Shown: piece after piece, positions 23,306 through 33,254 of the stretch
How positions within the stretch are numbered: position 1 is the first letter of the stretch
Layout of the letters: the number at the start of each line of letters is the position of its first letter
Assembly: GCF_025717675.1 (NCBI RefSeq)
Contig: NZ_JAJIRT010000001.1
Location: forward strand, 186,001-250,000
Direction of reading: 5' to 3'
Source: Paucibacter sp. DJ2R-2
Lineage (GTDB): Bacteria; Pseudomonadota; Gammaproteobacteria; Burkholderiales; Burkholderiaceae_C
DNA: 64,000 nt
Notes under the pieces: model-generated
Told to the model about the DNA's origin: nothing
What the model saw: only the letters and a program-made list of their open reading frames with translations
The model's database searches: none
Program-made: the position numbers and the translations under genes

Positions 23306-25966
23306 ATGGACAGCCGGAGTGACGCTGCCGGCAGCACGCGCACGCCAGCCGTCCTGGCCCGCTTGCTGGCGCTCGGCCCCTTTGCCGCCATCGGCCTGGT
23401 GCTGACCCTGCTCTGGGGCTTTGTCGTTTGGTTCACCTTGTTCTACCCGGCCCAGCTGGCGCAGGACCAGCGGGCCGAACTGAGCAGCAGCACCGAGGCC
23501 GCCGCCGCCCAGACCGAGGCCGTGTTCCGCGATGCCGAGCGCAGCTTGCGCTCGATCGACCTCTGGCTGCTGACGCGCGGCCAGCGCGAACCCCTGGCCG
23601 ATGCCTCGCTGGCTCAACTGGCCGATATGTTGCGGGAGACCTCGCGCGGCATCATCGATGTACTGCTGGTCGACAGCGCAGGCCGGGCCTTCCGTCTGCC
23701 TGCCATCAGCGGCCAGGCGGTGGCCGAGCTGGCGGACCTGCCCGAGTTCGGCCAGCTGCGCGCCGGTTCCGGTACGGGCCGGCCCTTGCTCGGCCTGCCG
23801 CTGCAGCTGCGTCACAACGGCCCGCCCCAGCTGCCCTTGCTGATGCGCCTGAGCGCGCCGACGGACCAGCTGCAGATGGCGGTGGCCCTGATCGACCTGC
23901 CTCGACTGCAACGCCTGCACCAGTACTTTGCCCAAGGCCCGGCCGCCGCCGTGACCCTGCTGCGTCAGGACGGCGTGGCCCTGAGCCGCCTGCCCGAGCT
24001 GCCCGGCTTTGTCGGCCGCGATGTCTTTGCCGAGCACCCCGAGCGGCGCGCCGAATTCGCCGCGCGCGAGGGCTTCTTCAGCACCACCGGCAAGGTCTCG
24101 GACGGCGTGCCGCGCCACGGTGCTTTCCGCACCCTCGACGTCTTCGGCCTGCAGCTGCTGATCTCCCAGAGCGACAACGCCGCGCTGGCGCGCCACCGCG
24201 TCGAGCGCCTGGTGGTGCTCAGCTTCAGCGTGCTGGTCAGCCTGGTCGCCCTGGCCCTGACCTGGCAGCTGGCGCGCATGCAAAAGCGCCTGCGCCTCGA
24301 TGAAGCGGCCCAGCGCGCGGCCAGCGACGCCTCGCCCCTGGGCCTGTTCCGCTGCGATGCCTCGGGCCGCATGGTCTATGGCAACCCGACCTACTTGAAC
24401 CTGCAAGGCCTGCGCGAGGACCAGCTGGCCTGGGGCTGGCTGGACCTGATGCCGGCCGAGCGGCGCGAAAGCTTGCGCGCCAATTGGGTGGCGCTGATCC
24501 GCGCCGGCGAGCGGCTCAAGGTCTTCAGCCGCATCACCTTGCCCGACGGTAGCCGCCACCTGCTGGCGGTGCGGACTGCGCCGCTCTGGCTCGATGGCCG
24601 CATTCAAGGCCAGGTCGGCACGGTCGAGGACATCAGCGAGCAGGCCGAGCAGCAGCGTGCCGCGCGCACCTTGAGCGCCATCTTCGCGCTGACGCCCGAC
24701 TATGTCTGCCAGCTCGACCAGAACCACCGCCTGCTCTATATGAACCCGGCCGCGCGTCGGCGCCTGGGCGTGCCCCTGGACAGCGACCTCAGCGACACCG
24801 CCTACAGCGACTTCTTCGCACCCGGTGGCGCCGAGCGCTACCGCGAGGAGATCCTGCCCGCCGTGCTGGCCCAGGGCCAGTGGCAGGGCCGAGGCACGGT
24901 GCTGGACGCGCAGCGCCAGCCCGTGCCCTGCGAGGCCACCGTGCTGCTGCATCGCAAGGCCAATGGCGCGACCGAGACCATCTCGGTGATCCTGCGCGAC
25001 ATCTCGGCGGACCTGCAAACGCAGCGCGAACGCCAGCGCACCGAGGCCATGATGCGGGCGATCGCCCAGACCTCGCAGGCCATGATCTCGGTCCTGGATC
25101 TGGAGGGCCGCTTCCTGTTCTTCAACCATGCCTTCGAGAAGCGCTACAACGTGCGCCGCGAGGCTTGGCTGGGCCGCCCGCTCGTCGAACTGCTGGGCGC
25201 CGAGGAGTATCAGGCGCGCGAGGCGGCCATCGCGCGCGCGCTCTCCGGTGTGGCCACGCAGCTGGAGCGCGTCTACGACCGCAGCAGCGCGCCCGTCGAA
25301 GGCCCGCGCGGCAGCGCCGATGCCCTGGCCCTGGTGCTCTCGCTCAGTTACGCGCCGCTGCGCAGCGAGAGCGAGGCCATCGAGGGCGTGATCTGCATTG
25401 CCGTGGACGTGACCGAGGCGCGGCGCGAGGAACAGCGCCTGCGCGATGCCTCGCAGACCTGCCCGCTGACGCAGCTGCTCAACCGCCGCGGCTTCAACAA
25501 GAAAGCACAGGACTTGTTCGACGCCGCTCAGTCACAAGCCTCAGCCGGGGGAGGCCATGCCGCCCTGCTCTATCTGGACCTGGACCGCTTCAAGCCCGTC
25601 AACGACCAGCATGGCCACCCGGTCGGAGACGCCTTGCTCAAGGCCGTGGCCGGACGCCTGCGCCATGTCCTGCGGCCGCAGGATCTGGTGGCCCGCCTCG
25701 GCGGGGACGAATTCGCGGTGCTGCTGCCCGGCTTGCAGCATCCCGGCGCAGCGCGCACGGTGGCGGAGAAAATCATCCAGGCCATCGGCACACCCTTCCG
25801 CATCGAGCAGCTGGAGCTGCACATCGGCATCAGCGTGGGCTATTGCGTGCGGCCCAACCACCAGCTCCATATGGAGCCCATGGTGGCCGAGGCCGACGCC
25901 AAGCTCTATGAAGCCAAGCGAGCCGGTCGCAGCTGCGCGCGCGGCAATCTGGACGAAACAGCCTGA
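23306..25966 (+). CDS. Membrane sensor diguanylate cyclase with periplasmic domain, PAS domains and GGDEF
   Basis: 886 residues from ATG at 23306 (GGTAGG upstream); a start at 23225 is possible. Membrane helix at about 15-45 ([26 protein letters not shown] split by no charges), a Cache-like periplasmic domain to ~300, a second helix ([20 protein letters not shown]), then three PAS-type modules (starts near [20 protein letters not shown] and [15 protein letters not shown]) and a C-terminal GGDEF domain with [14 protein letters not shown]. An inhibitory RxxD site (RPQD) precedes it by five residues. It lacks an EAL domain. It should make cyclic di-GMP and be product-inhibited. Confidence 0.92.
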   Translation: MDSRSDAAGSTRTPAVLARLLALGPFAAIGLVLTLLWGFVVWFTLFYPAQLAQDQRAELSSSTEAAAAQTEAVFRDAERSLRSIDLWLLTRGQREPLADASLAQLADMLRETSRGIIDVLLVDSAGRAFRLPAISGQAVAELADLPEFGQLRAGSGTGRPLLGLPLQLRHNGPPQLPLLMRLSAPTDQLQMAVALIDLPRLQRLHQYFAQGPAAAVTLLRQDGVALSRLPELPGFVGRDVFAEHPERRAEFAAREGFFSTTGKVSDGVPRHGAFRTLDVFGLQLLISQSDNAALARHRVERLVVLSFSVLVSLVALALTWQLARMQKRLRLDEAAQRAASDASPLGLFRCDASGRMVYGNPTYLNLQGLREDQLAWGWLDLMPAERRESLRANWVALIRAGERLKVFSRITLPDGSRHLLAVRTAPLWLDGRIQGQVGTVEDISEQAEQQRAARTLSAIFALTPDYVCQLDQNHRLLYMNPAARRRLGVPLDSDLSDTAYSDFFAPGGAERYREEILPAVLAQGQWQGRGTVLDAQRQPVPCEATVLLHRKANGATETISVILRDISADLQTQRERQRTEAMMRAIAQTSQAMISVLDLEGRFLFFNHAFEKRYNVRREAWLGRPLVELLGAEEYQAREAAIARALSGVATQLERVYDRSSAPVEGPRGSADALALVLSLSYAPLRSESEAIEGVICIAVDVTEARREEQRLRDASQTCPLTQLLNRRGFNKKAQDLFDAAQSQASAGGGHAALLYLDLDRFKPVNDQHGHPVGDALLKAVAGRLRHVLRPQDLVARLGGDEFAVLLPGLQHPGAARTVAEKIIQAIGTPFRIEQLELHIGISVGYCVRPNHQLHMEPMVAEADAKLYEAKRAGRSCARGNLDETA

Positions 25967-25985
25967 GGCCAGGCGGTCCGGCGGC

Positions 25986-26516
25986 TCAGCTGCCAGGTCG
26001 GGTCTTGAGGCGCAGCCAGGCCGTCTGCAAGACACGGGCGTCGCTGCTGGCGCGGTGGCGCACCAATTGCAACTCGTCCCGCACCTGCTCGCGCACCACA
26101 TGCCAGCAAGCCGCCTCGGCATCGCTGAGCAGGCAGCGCAAATCCTGCAGATGGAAGGCCGGCACCATGTCGACGCTGTCGAACAAGCGCGCCAGCCAGG
26201 GGTAGTCATGGGCCCAGGCGTCGCAGTAGACGGTCTGGCCGGCCAGTCGCTGATTGATTTGAGCAGCCACCCAGGCCGGCGGCTTGCCATGCTGACGCAG
26301 GATGTCGCGGCTGATGCCATGCACGCGTTCGGCGGCCAGGTCCCAGTGCTGCCAATCGGGCTCGGGCTGGATCAGGGAGCAGAACACCGCACCAGCAGAC
26401 TCGACGAAACCGACCTCGATCGGATAGCTGCCGCGGCCAAAACCCGAGGCCTCGACATCGAGGATGGCGGGGGGGCGCAGGGCCAGGTCGCTGGGGCTGT
26501 TCAAGACCGCGGTCAT
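25986..26516 (-). CDS. DEDDh-type 3'-5' exonuclease-like protein
   Basis: 176 residues, ATG at 26516. The exonuclease motifs are seen in order: Exo I ILDVEASGFG (D and E), VHGISRDILRQHG, Exo II-like YCDAWAHDYPWL, and Exo III H..A..DA in RHRASSDARVL. DnaQ/RNase T-type enzymes remove nucleotides from DNA or RNA 3' ends. It is short and lacks extra domains, so it may be a stand-alone proofreading or RNA-processing enzyme. It is convergent with the diguanylate cyclase (20-base gap). Confidence 0.8.
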   Translation of the reverse strand: MTAVLNSPSDLALRPPAILDVEASGFGRGSYPIEVGFVESAGAVFCSLIQPEPDWQHWDLAAERVHGISRDILRQHGKPPAWVAAQINQRLAGQTVYCDAWAHDYPWLARLFDSVDMVPAFHLQDLRCLLSDAEAACWHVVREQVRDELQLVRHRASSDARVLQTAWLRLKTRPGS

Positions 26517-26545
26517 GCGGAAGTGTAGGCCGCCTCAGGCCAAAG

Positions 26546-27184
26546 TCAGGCAGGGTTGTCGAGCAGCTGTTCACGCTCGAACAGCTCGACCGCCGCCCGC
26601 CCGACCTGCTGGGTGTCGTAGAAGGCATAGGCGCTGACGGCCGCCGCGCCCAGCACCGGCACCCAGCGCGACACGGTCTTTTGCAGCAGCTTCTCACCGA
26701 GCTTGGCGCCGATCTGGCCCGCCACGCGCTGCAACAAGGCAGTGGTCGCGGGCCGCACCAGCAGGCGCTCGCCAACGCGCACGGCCAGGTCGCGCACCGC
26801 CTGCGCCGCCGTGTGGCGGAACAGGCAATACAGCATCTGCGCCTGGCCCAGCTCGGCCGAGCGGCCGTAGAGCGCGGCAATGTCGGCCACCAACTGCGAC
26901 TGGATGCGCCAGACCGCCAGCATCTCGGGCAGCACCGTCAGCCAGCCCAAGGGACCGGGCGGCAGGGCCAGCGAGCCGGCCGCGAGCGCTGCCTTGGCAG
27001 CCGCCTCGCCCGCGAGCTGACGTGCGCGCTCGGCCGGCCGCGCGCAAGGCAGGGCCTTGGACTCCGGCGGGCTCGCCACCAGCGTCAACAAGGTCTGGGA
27101 CAAGCGCTCCGCCAGCGCTGGCGGCTGCGCCGGCAACTGCTGCAGCGGGTACTCGGCCGCGGCGTCCTCAGAGGGGGTTTTCAT
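26546..27184 (-). CDS. EcsC family protein
   Basis: 212 residues, ATG at 27184. The chain has PLGWLTVLPEMLAVWRIQSQLVADIAALYG, AVRDLAVRVGERLLVRP, then KLLQKTVSRWVPVLGAAAVSAYAFYDTQQVGRAA, which fits the EcsC family (PF12787-type pattern WRIQ..LV.DIAA.YG and the GA..NA/SAY.DT..VGR.A end). Function is not established beyond association with membranes. It precedes the exonuclease gene by 29 bases and may share its transcript. Confidence 0.8.
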   Translation of the reverse strand: MKTPSEDAAAEYPLQQLPAQPPALAERLSQTLLTLVASPPESKALPCARPAERARQLAGEAAAKAALAAGSLALPPGPLGWLTVLPEMLAVWRIQSQLVADIAALYGRSAELGQAQMLYCLFRHTAAQAVRDLAVRVGERLLVRPATTALLQRVAGQIGAKLGEKLLQKTVSRWVPVLGAAAVSAYAFYDTQQVGRAAVELFEREQLLDNPA

Positions 27185-27301
27185 GCCATCGCCTCGGGGC
27201 CTTGTTCATGGGCAGGACTCCAATTCAACGAGCCTCCAGCTCGGGTTCTGGCTTGCAGCGTACCTCAGTTGGTCCGCCCATGCGCCCACGCGAGCGGTCG
27301 C

Positions 27302-28015
27302 TCAGGTCGGCGGGTCGAAGCGGTAGCCGACCCCGTAGACCGAGGCGATGCACTCGCAGCCCGGCTGCGCCGCGGCGATCTTGCGGCGCAGGTTCTTGAC
27401 ATGGCTGTCGATGGCACGGTCGCTGACATCGCGCAGCTCGCTGTGCACGGTGTCGAGCAGCTGGGCGCGGCTGAAGACCCGGCCGGGCCGGCTCAGCAGC
27501 AGGCGCAGCATGCGGAACTCCAGGGGCGTCAGCGCCAGCCATTGCCCACCCCAGGCGATGCGCTGGGCCGCCTCGTCGACCTGCCAGAGCACAGGCGCTG
27601 CCGAGGCAGCAGCGGGCCGGCGGCGCTCCTGCGCACGCAGCTGGGCGCGAACCCGGGCCACCAGCTCGCGCGGGCTGAAGGGCTTGCAGATGTAGTCATC
27701 GGCCCCGCCGTCCAGGCCTTGCAGCCGGTCCTGCTCGGAGACGCGGGCGGTCAGCATCAAGATGGGCATGGCGCTGAACTCGCGCACCGCGCGGCACAGG
27801 CTCAACCCGTCCAGGCCGGGCAACATCAGGTCCAGCACCAGGGCGTCCGGCGGGTCCCGGCGGATCGCAGCCAGGGCCTGTTCGCCATCGGCCAGGCTGT
27901 CGGCAGCAAAGCCATCGGCGCGCAGATAGTCGAGCAGCAGCTGGGCGATCTTGTGCTCGTCCTCGACCACCAGGACCCGCTGTGGCGGCAGCAAGGCCTT
28001 TACGTTCTGCTCCAT
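27302..28015 (-). CDS. OmpR-family response regulator, BaeR-like
   Basis: 237 residues. ATG at 28015 overlaps the kinase stop as TGATG. The receiver domain has VVEDEHKIAQLL, phospho-acceptor Asp in ALVLDLMLPGLDG, and MLTARVSEQDRLQGLDGGADDYICKPFSPREL, the stretch that most resembles BaeR. A winged-helix DNA-binding domain follows (LALTPLEFRMLRLLLSRPGRVFSRAQLLD, then DRAIDSHVKNLRRKI). It is cotranscribed with the sensor kinase upstream. Targets could include the DUF1111 gene read divergently from the kinase start; that is a guess. Confidence 0.92.
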   Translation of the reverse strand: MEQNVKALLPPQRVLVVEDEHKIAQLLLDYLRADGFAADSLADGEQALAAIRRDPPDALVLDLMLPGLDGLSLCRAVREFSAMPILMLTARVSEQDRLQGLDGGADDYICKPFSPRELVARVRAQLRAQERRRPAAASAAPVLWQVDEAAQRIAWGGQWLALTPLEFRMLRLLLSRPGRVFSRAQLLDTVHSELRDVSDRAIDSHVKNLRRKIAAAQPGCECIASVYGVGYRFDPPT

Positions 28016-29583
28016 CAAGGGTGCTCCTGCGGCGCGCGCCTGGGCAGGCTCAAGGTCACCTGCAAGCCGCCCAGCGAAGACGCACCTGCGCTGAGGCGGC
28101 CGCCATGGGCCTGGGCGATCGCGGCACAGATGGCCAGGCCCAGGCCGCTGCCACCGAGATGCCGGCTGCGTGCCGCATCGGCCCGGTACAGAGGCTCGAA
28201 CAAGCGCCCGACATCGGCTGCGGCCACGCCAGGCGCGCTGTCGTCGACGGTCAGCAAAAGCTGCTCACCCTGCAACGACAGGTCCAACACGATGCGCCCA
28301 GGGGCATCGGTGTAGCGCAAGCTGTTTTCCAGCAGATTGCCCAGCAGCTGCTCGATGCGCACCGGGTCCCAGAACACCGGCACCGGCCCCGAGGGCCAGG
28401 TCTTGCCGGGCTGCAAATCCAGGCCGGCCGCCGCCGCCCTGGGGGCATAGCGTTGCAGCAAGCGCTGCAGCAAAACCTGGGCATCGCTGTCGACCCGGCG
28501 GCAGGGCAAGGCGCCCAGGTCGGCCATGGCCAGCAGATGAAGGTCGTCGACCAAGCTGGCCAGCTGCAGCACCTCCTCGCGTAGCGATTGCAGCGCCGTC
28601 GTGGACAGGGGGCGAACGCCGTCAATCAGCGCTTCGATCTCGCCGCGCAGCACGCTCAGCGGCGTGCGCAGCTCATGCGAGATGTCGGCGATCCAGCGCC
28701 GCCGCGTGCCCTCCAAGGCTTGCAGTCCGGCCGCCATGCGGTTGATATTGCGCAGCACATCGCCGATCTCGTCGCTGCGCCCCGGGTCGGGCAGACGCAC
28801 GGACAGCTCACCCTGGGCGATGCGTGCGGTGGCGTCCTGCACGGCCAGCAAGGCCTGCGACCAGCGGCGCGTCAGCCACCAGGCGCCAAGCAGGGCCAGC
28901 CCCAGCATCAGCACGGCCACGACCGCAATGCCCTGGTACTGCCGGCGCAGGAACAGGGCGTCCACGGAATCGGGCAGGGGCTTGGGCAAGCGCAGGCGCA
29001 ACCAGGCCACGGGCACCCGCTCAGCGCCGGCGGCCGGGCCATAGACCGCTCGCTCCACCATCCTGTCGCCAGGGCCACGCTCGAGCGCCCATGGCGGGCG
29101 AGCGCCACGCCGCCCTTCGGCCTGGGGCCGGCCCAGCAGCAACTCCCCTTGCAAGCTGTACAAGCCGACCCGGCCGCCGAAGCCGTCCTCCGCCGGCGGT
29201 GGTGGTGGAGGCGGGCCTTCACGCTCGCGCAGCCGGCGCCAGGGCGGCGGCGGCGGCTCGCCCGCCAGGGCCGGGGGCAAGCCCGGCTGCATGGGCAGCG
29301 CCCGTCCGCCTGGGTTCAAGCCTTCGCGCCGCGCCAGTTCGTCGAGCAGGCCGCGCAGCGTGACCCGGCTGCGCAAGAAGCCGTCGAGGCCGGCACCGTC
29401 CTGCTGCAGCAAGTCGGACGTCAGCTCGGCCAGTCGTTCCAGGCGGTCAACCTCGCGCGCTTGCAGATAGTCATTGAAACCGCGGCTGAGGTTCCAGGCC
29501 ATCACGCCGCCCATGCCCAGCACGGTCAGGCTGACCACGGCCAGCAGGAGCAGGGACAAGCTGTGAACCAGACGCAAGCGCAT
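28015..29583 (-). CDS. Sensor histidine kinase, BaeS-like
   Basis: 522 residues, ATG at 29583. Membrane helix near 8-30, a periplasmic region of ~170 residues that is unusually Pro/Gly/Arg-rich (a PPPPP stretch and GRRGARPPW), a second helix (IAVVAVLMLGLALLGAWWL), HAMP, then HisKA with the phospho-acceptor in IADISHELRTPLSVLRGEIEAL and an HATPase domain (N box NLLENSLRYTD, G boxes VDDSAPGV and GSGLGLAIC). It phosphorylates the overlapping BaeR-like regulator. The low-complexity sensor region is longer than in E. coli BaeS and suggests a different ligand. Confidence 0.92.
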   Translation of the reverse strand: MRLRLVHSLSLLLLAVVSLTVLGMGGVMAWNLSRGFNDYLQAREVDRLERLAELTSDLLQQDGAGLDGFLRSRVTLRGLLDELARREGLNPGGRALPMQPGLPPALAGEPPPPPWRRLREREGPPPPPPPAEDGFGGRVGLYSLQGELLLGRPQAEGRRGARPPWALERGPGDRMVERAVYGPAAGAERVPVAWLRLRLPKPLPDSVDALFLRRQYQGIAVVAVLMLGLALLGAWWLTRRWSQALLAVQDATARIAQGELSVRLPDPGRSDEIGDVLRNINRMAAGLQALEGTRRRWIADISHELRTPLSVLRGEIEALIDGVRPLSTTALQSLREEVLQLASLVDDLHLLAMADLGALPCRRVDSDAQVLLQRLLQRYAPRAAAAGLDLQPGKTWPSGPVPVFWDPVRIEQLLGNLLENSLRYTDAPGRIVLDLSLQGEQLLLTVDDSAPGVAAADVGRLFEPLYRADAARSRHLGGSGLGLAICAAIAQAHGGRLSAGASSLGGLQVTLSLPRRAPQEHP

Positions 29584-29851
29584 GAATTGCCAGACCTCGG
29601 AAGTGAACCCGCAGTGGACCCGACGATTGTGTGCCGAGTGTGGAGGCGCGCGCGGCCCCGGCCGGCGTGAACGATCTCACGCGCAGCGCCGCGGCCGGGC
29701 CGCCCTCGCCCGCCCAGGCCCGGCAAGGCCATGCGCTCTCCACATTGCCTCCACAGTCGGCCGCCAAGCTCTGTGCCATGCCCTTGGACGCCGGTCCAAG
29801 CCCTTGTCAACTCAAGCGTCCCTTGCGGACTCAGGCCAGGAGTCGATTCCC
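29584..29851. promoter_or_regulatory. Divergent promoter region, BaeS-like kinase/DUF1111 oxidoreductase
   Basis: 268 bases between divergent starts. It must hold promoters for both genes. AGGAG lies 12 bases before the oxidoreductase ATG. I could not identify convincing promoter hexamers or a direct-repeat operator for the adjacent OmpR-family regulator. Confidence 0.4.
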
Positions 29852-31159
29852 ATGAAACCAGTTGTTCTTGCCAAGAAGAGTCACTCGCCCCTGCTGCGCT
29901 TCAGCGCGCTCGGCTCTGCCCTCGCCCTCTTGCTAGCCGGTGGCGGCGCCGGCATGGCCGTGCTGGGCAGCAGCAAAGCATCGGCCCAGGCGGCCGCGGT
30001 GCCGGGGCAGCGCCCCAAGCTGCCGCCGCCGCCCGCCGCCCCCTCGCGCCCCGCGCCGCCGCCCAGCCCCATGGGCGAGCCGCTGGCCGGCCTCGATGCC
30101 GCCAGCCTGGCCGCCTTCAATGAAGGTCGCAGCGAGTTCCTAGCTCAGGAAACACCGGCCGGCGGCCTGGGGCCGATCTTCAACGACCGCTCCTGTGCCG
30201 CCTGCCATTCGGCCGGTGGCGTGGGTGGCGGCAGCCGCCGCAGCGTCACCCGCTTCGGCCGTTTGCTGGACGGCCAGTTCGACGCCATGGCCGCCCAAGG
30301 CGGCAGCCTCTTGCAGGCGCGCGCCATCGATCCGGCCGCACTGGAGCATGTGCCCGCCGAGGCCAGCATCGTCGCCCAGCGCATCACCACGCCCTTGTTC
30401 GGCGCCGGCCTGATCGAAGCGATTACGGACGACACCATCGTCCAGGGCGCCTTGCGCAGCAAGCTCGACGGCGTGCGCGGCACGGTGGCCTGGATCATCG
30501 ACCCGGCCAGCGGCACGCGGCGGGTCGGCCGCTTTGGCTGGAAAGCCCAGCATGCCAGCCTGCTGGGTTTCTCGGCCGACGCGTACCTGAATGAAATGGG
30601 CATCACCAACCGCCTGTTCCGCCAGGAAAACGCGCCCAACGGCAACACGGCCCTGCTGGCCCGCTTCGACCGCGTGGCCGATATCGAGGACCAGCCCGAC
30701 CCCTTGAGCGGCCGCGCGGACATCGACCGGGCCGCGGACTTCATGCGCCTGCTGGCCGCACCGGCCGCCCTGCGGCCAAGCGCCCAGACCCTGGCCGGCG
30801 CCCGCCTGTTTGATCGCAGCGGCTGTACCGCCTGCCACACGCCCAGCCTGAACACCGGCGCCAGCCCCTGGCCCGCGCTGGCCTTCAAGAACGTGCCGCT
30901 GTACTCGGACCTGCTCCTGCACGATATGGGCAGCCTCGGCGATGGCATTGCACAAGATGCGGCTGGCCGGCGCGACATGCGGACCGCGCCACTCTGGGGC
31001 CTGCGCGTGCGCGAGCGTCTCTTGCACGACGGCCGTGCGGCCACGCCGCGCGAGGCGGTGCTGGCCCATGAGGGCGAGGCAGCACCAGCGCGCCAACGCT
31101 TCCAAGCCATGAACGCCGCCGAGCAGCAAGCCATGCTGGACTTCCTGCGCTCACTCTGA
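29852..31159 (+). CDS. Di-haem oxidoreductase, DUF1111/thiol oxidoreductase family
   Basis: 435 residues from ATG at 29852. A signal peptide (KKSHSPLLRFSALGSALALLLAGG) leads into a Pro-rich linker (residues ~55-75). Two c-type haem motifs follow: CAACH (115-119) and CTACH (325-329), the second with a nearby HDMG (357-360) as a likely methionine ligand. FGAGLIEAI, GRFGWKAQ and the end GGEAA..R..F are typical of the DHOR/DUF1111 family, relatives of MauG and bacterial di-haem peroxidases. It acts in the periplasm. In other bacteria these genes lie with an imelysin-type iron-uptake protein; none is here. It is divergent from the BaeSR-like pair. Confidence 0.88.
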   Translation: MKPVVLAKKSHSPLLRFSALGSALALLLAGGGAGMAVLGSSKASAQAAAVPGQRPKLPPPPAAPSRPAPPPSPMGEPLAGLDAASLAAFNEGRSEFLAQETPAGGLGPIFNDRSCAACHSAGGVGGGSRRSVTRFGRLLDGQFDAMAAQGGSLLQARAIDPAALEHVPAEASIVAQRITTPLFGAGLIEAITDDTIVQGALRSKLDGVRGTVAWIIDPASGTRRVGRFGWKAQHASLLGFSADAYLNEMGITNRLFRQENAPNGNTALLARFDRVADIEDQPDPLSGRADIDRAADFMRLLAAPAALRPSAQTLAGARLFDRSGCTACHTPSLNTGASPWPALAFKNVPLYSDLLLHDMGSLGDGIAQDAAGRRDMRTAPLWGLRVRERLLHDGRAATPREAVLAHEGEAAPARQRFQAMNAAEQQAMLDFLRSL

Positions 31160-31174
31160 GCGCAGGACCGAGCA

Positions 31175-31200
31175 CGCCGGGGGCCGCTCAGGCCCCGGCG
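31175..31200. terminator. Hairpin between convergent genes
   Basis: A ~10-bp GC-rich stem (CGCCGGGG..CC paired with GGCCCCGGCG, loop GCTCA, one bulged G) fills most of the 28 bases between the DUF1111 and TPR-GAF stop codons and overlaps the latter. There is no clear T-run on either side, so intrinsic termination is uncertain. Confidence 0.4.
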
Positions 31201-33164
31201 CGCTTGAAGGCCAGGGCGGCGTCGGTGCTCAGATGGCGCAAGATGCCCTGCTCGCGCGTACCCCAGGCCTGGCCGGCGGCCAGCTCCAGGACCAGCACGG
31301 CCGGGTTGGCGTCGTCACCAACCATGGGCGCGAACACCCGGCAGCGGCCCGACTCGCCCAAGGGCAGCTGGCGCTCGGTCCAGTCGCGGCTGCACGCAGC
31401 CACCGGGCTGTCGGCGTCGCTGACCGCGATCTTGAAAGCCAGGCCCTCATGCTCGCCCTTGGATGACTCGCCCATCACCAGGGTCTGGCCGCTGGCATCG
31501 CGGCGGTAGACAGCCAACAACTCGGCGCCCAGCACCGAGCGCAGCTCGCGGCCAAGCACGGTGAAGATCAGGCCCGGGCTGCGCTGGCGGGAGATCTCGC
31601 GGCCCAGCACCACCAGCTGCTGCAGCTGCTCATGGGCCGCCTGCAGCTTGCTCAGGCGCTCTTCCTTGGCCTGGGCCTGCTGGCGCGCATGCTGGCGCTC
31701 GTTGCGCGCCACCTCGACTTGCTGGCGGGCGTGCTTGGACGCCGTGGACCAGCTGGCCTGGCGGGCGGCGGCGGCACGCCGGGCCATGGCATAGGCTTCC
31801 TGCGGCTGACCGGCGCGATCGAAAGCCTCGGCGGCGGCGTCGAGCAGCTCGGGTTTGGGCTGGTAGCCCTCCAGGGCCTGAGCCTGCTCCAGGGCCAGCT
31901 TCAGCCCCTCAAGCACCACGGCCGGTGCGGCACCGCTGCGCCGCTCGATCTCGGCCAGGATGGCGCGCAGCTCGACCAGATCGGCGCGCTGCTTCTGCGC
32001 CGTGATCACCGCCACGGCCTCCAGCGCCACCGTGCGCGCCTCGTCCAGACGGCCCAGATACATCAGGGCCCGGGCGCGTCCGAGCACAACGCCGGTGCGC
32101 ATATCGGATGAATGGGCATGGCTTTCGCGCTCGCCGAGCAGCTCGAAATGCTTGAGTGCTTCCGCGTAATGGCCATGGTCCAGCTCGGCCTGGCCGAGAT
32201 AGTCCAGCGCCATCATGGCGGTGCGGCTTTGCGGGTGCTGGACCAGGGTCTGCAGGCATTCGCGCAGCAGCTCGCGCGCCGACTCGGTCTGGCCGACACG
32301 GCGCAAGGCCTCGCCGGTCTGCGCCAGGCACAGGCCGATGGCGCCCGGCCAACGAACGCGTCGCGCCACCGCCAGGCCCTTTTTCAGCCAGACCAAGGCG
32401 GTCTCATAGTCGGAGATGCTGGTGAAGGAATAGCCCAGATTGGAAGCCGCCGAGATGGCCCGCCGCACCTGGCCGGACTCCAGGCTGGCCTCGTAGCTGC
32501 GTTCGAGAAAGCGCGCGGCCTCGACATAGTCGGAGGCCAGGCCATGTTCGAGCGCGCGGTAGTCGTCCAAGGCTGCCGAGCACATGCGGGACAGACCCTC
32601 GCCGCTCAGCGGCAGTTGCTCGGACCAGGCGGCCCGGGCCAGTTCGAAATCGCGAAACAGATCGGCGCGCGCGAGGTTGGCGCGGTAGTAGAGCTGGCGC
32701 TCGGCGTCCTGGGCCTGGTCGGCCCAGTCCATGGCGTTTTGCAAAGCATCGCGCTGGCGGTCGACGTCGCCGCGGTCGGCGTGGACGGCGGCCTGCAGGC
32801 CTTGCAGATCGGCCTGGGCGCTCGGGTTGGGAAAGGCGTCGAACTCCGCCTGGGCGCTGGCGATGTGTTGCTGGGCTTCGTCGAGGCGCAGCATCAGCGC
32901 CGCCACCTCGGCCTGCACCAGGTACAGGCGCCCGCGCATGGCGGCCAGGGCGGCCGGGTCCATGAAGGCGGTCTGCTCCTCGGCCTCGCCAAGCTCCTTC
33001 AGCAAGGCGCTGGCCAGGCTTTGCGCACGCGGGCTGTTGAGCTGGCGCAAGCCCCAGGCCACCTCCAGCCGCGAGTTCCAGTCCGAGCTATCGCTCAGCT
33101 GCTGGGCCGCTGCCTGCACCTCGCGTTCGAGGGGAAACAAGACCAGCTCATGTGCAAATGCCAT
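31188..33164 (-). CDS. TPR-repeat protein with coiled coil and C-terminal GAF domain
   Basis: 658 residues from ATG at 33164; the open frame continues upstream through the GTGAAC repeats, but that part is not coding. Residues ~30-440 are helical TPR-like repeats (for example AISAASNLGYSFTSISDYETALVWLKKG and AMMALDYLGQAELDHGHYAEALKHFELL). A coiled coil follows (HARQQVEVARNERQHARQQAQAKEERLSKLQ, about 515-545), then a GAF-type domain (GREISRQRSPGLIFTVLGRELRSVLGAELLAVYRRD to the end). In related proteins a GGDEF or kinase domain would come next; here the chain stops. Its output partner is unknown. Confidence 0.8.
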   Translation of the reverse strand: MAFAHELVLFPLEREVQAAAQQLSDSSDWNSRLEVAWGLRQLNSPRAQSLASALLKELGEAEEQTAFMDPAALAAMRGRLYLVQAEVAALMLRLDEAQQHIASAQAEFDAFPNPSAQADLQGLQAAVHADRGDVDRQRDALQNAMDWADQAQDAERQLYYRANLARADLFRDFELARAAWSEQLPLSGEGLSRMCSAALDDYRALEHGLASDYVEAARFLERSYEASLESGQVRRAISAASNLGYSFTSISDYETALVWLKKGLAVARRVRWPGAIGLCLAQTGEALRRVGQTESARELLRECLQTLVQHPQSRTAMMALDYLGQAELDHGHYAEALKHFELLGERESHAHSSDMRTGVVLGRARALMYLGRLDEARTVALEAVAVITAQKQRADLVELRAILAEIERRSGAAPAVVLEGLKLALEQAQALEGYQPKPELLDAAAEAFDRAGQPQEAYAMARRAAAARQASWSTASKHARQQVEVARNERQHARQQAQAKEERLSKLQAAHEQLQQLVVLGREISRQRSPGLIFTVLGRELRSVLGAELLAVYRRDASGQTLVMGESSKGEHEGLAFKIAVSDADSPVAACSRDWTERQLPLGESGRCRVFAPMVGDDANPAVLVLELAAGQAWGTREQGILRHLSTDAALAFKRAGA

Positions 33165-33254
33165 CCAGGCCTCCACGGATTGCCGTGACTCAGATGGCAA
33201 ACAGCCTAAACGCTTGTGGCTGGCAGTGAAACCCGGAAAAGCCGGGGGTTCGGG

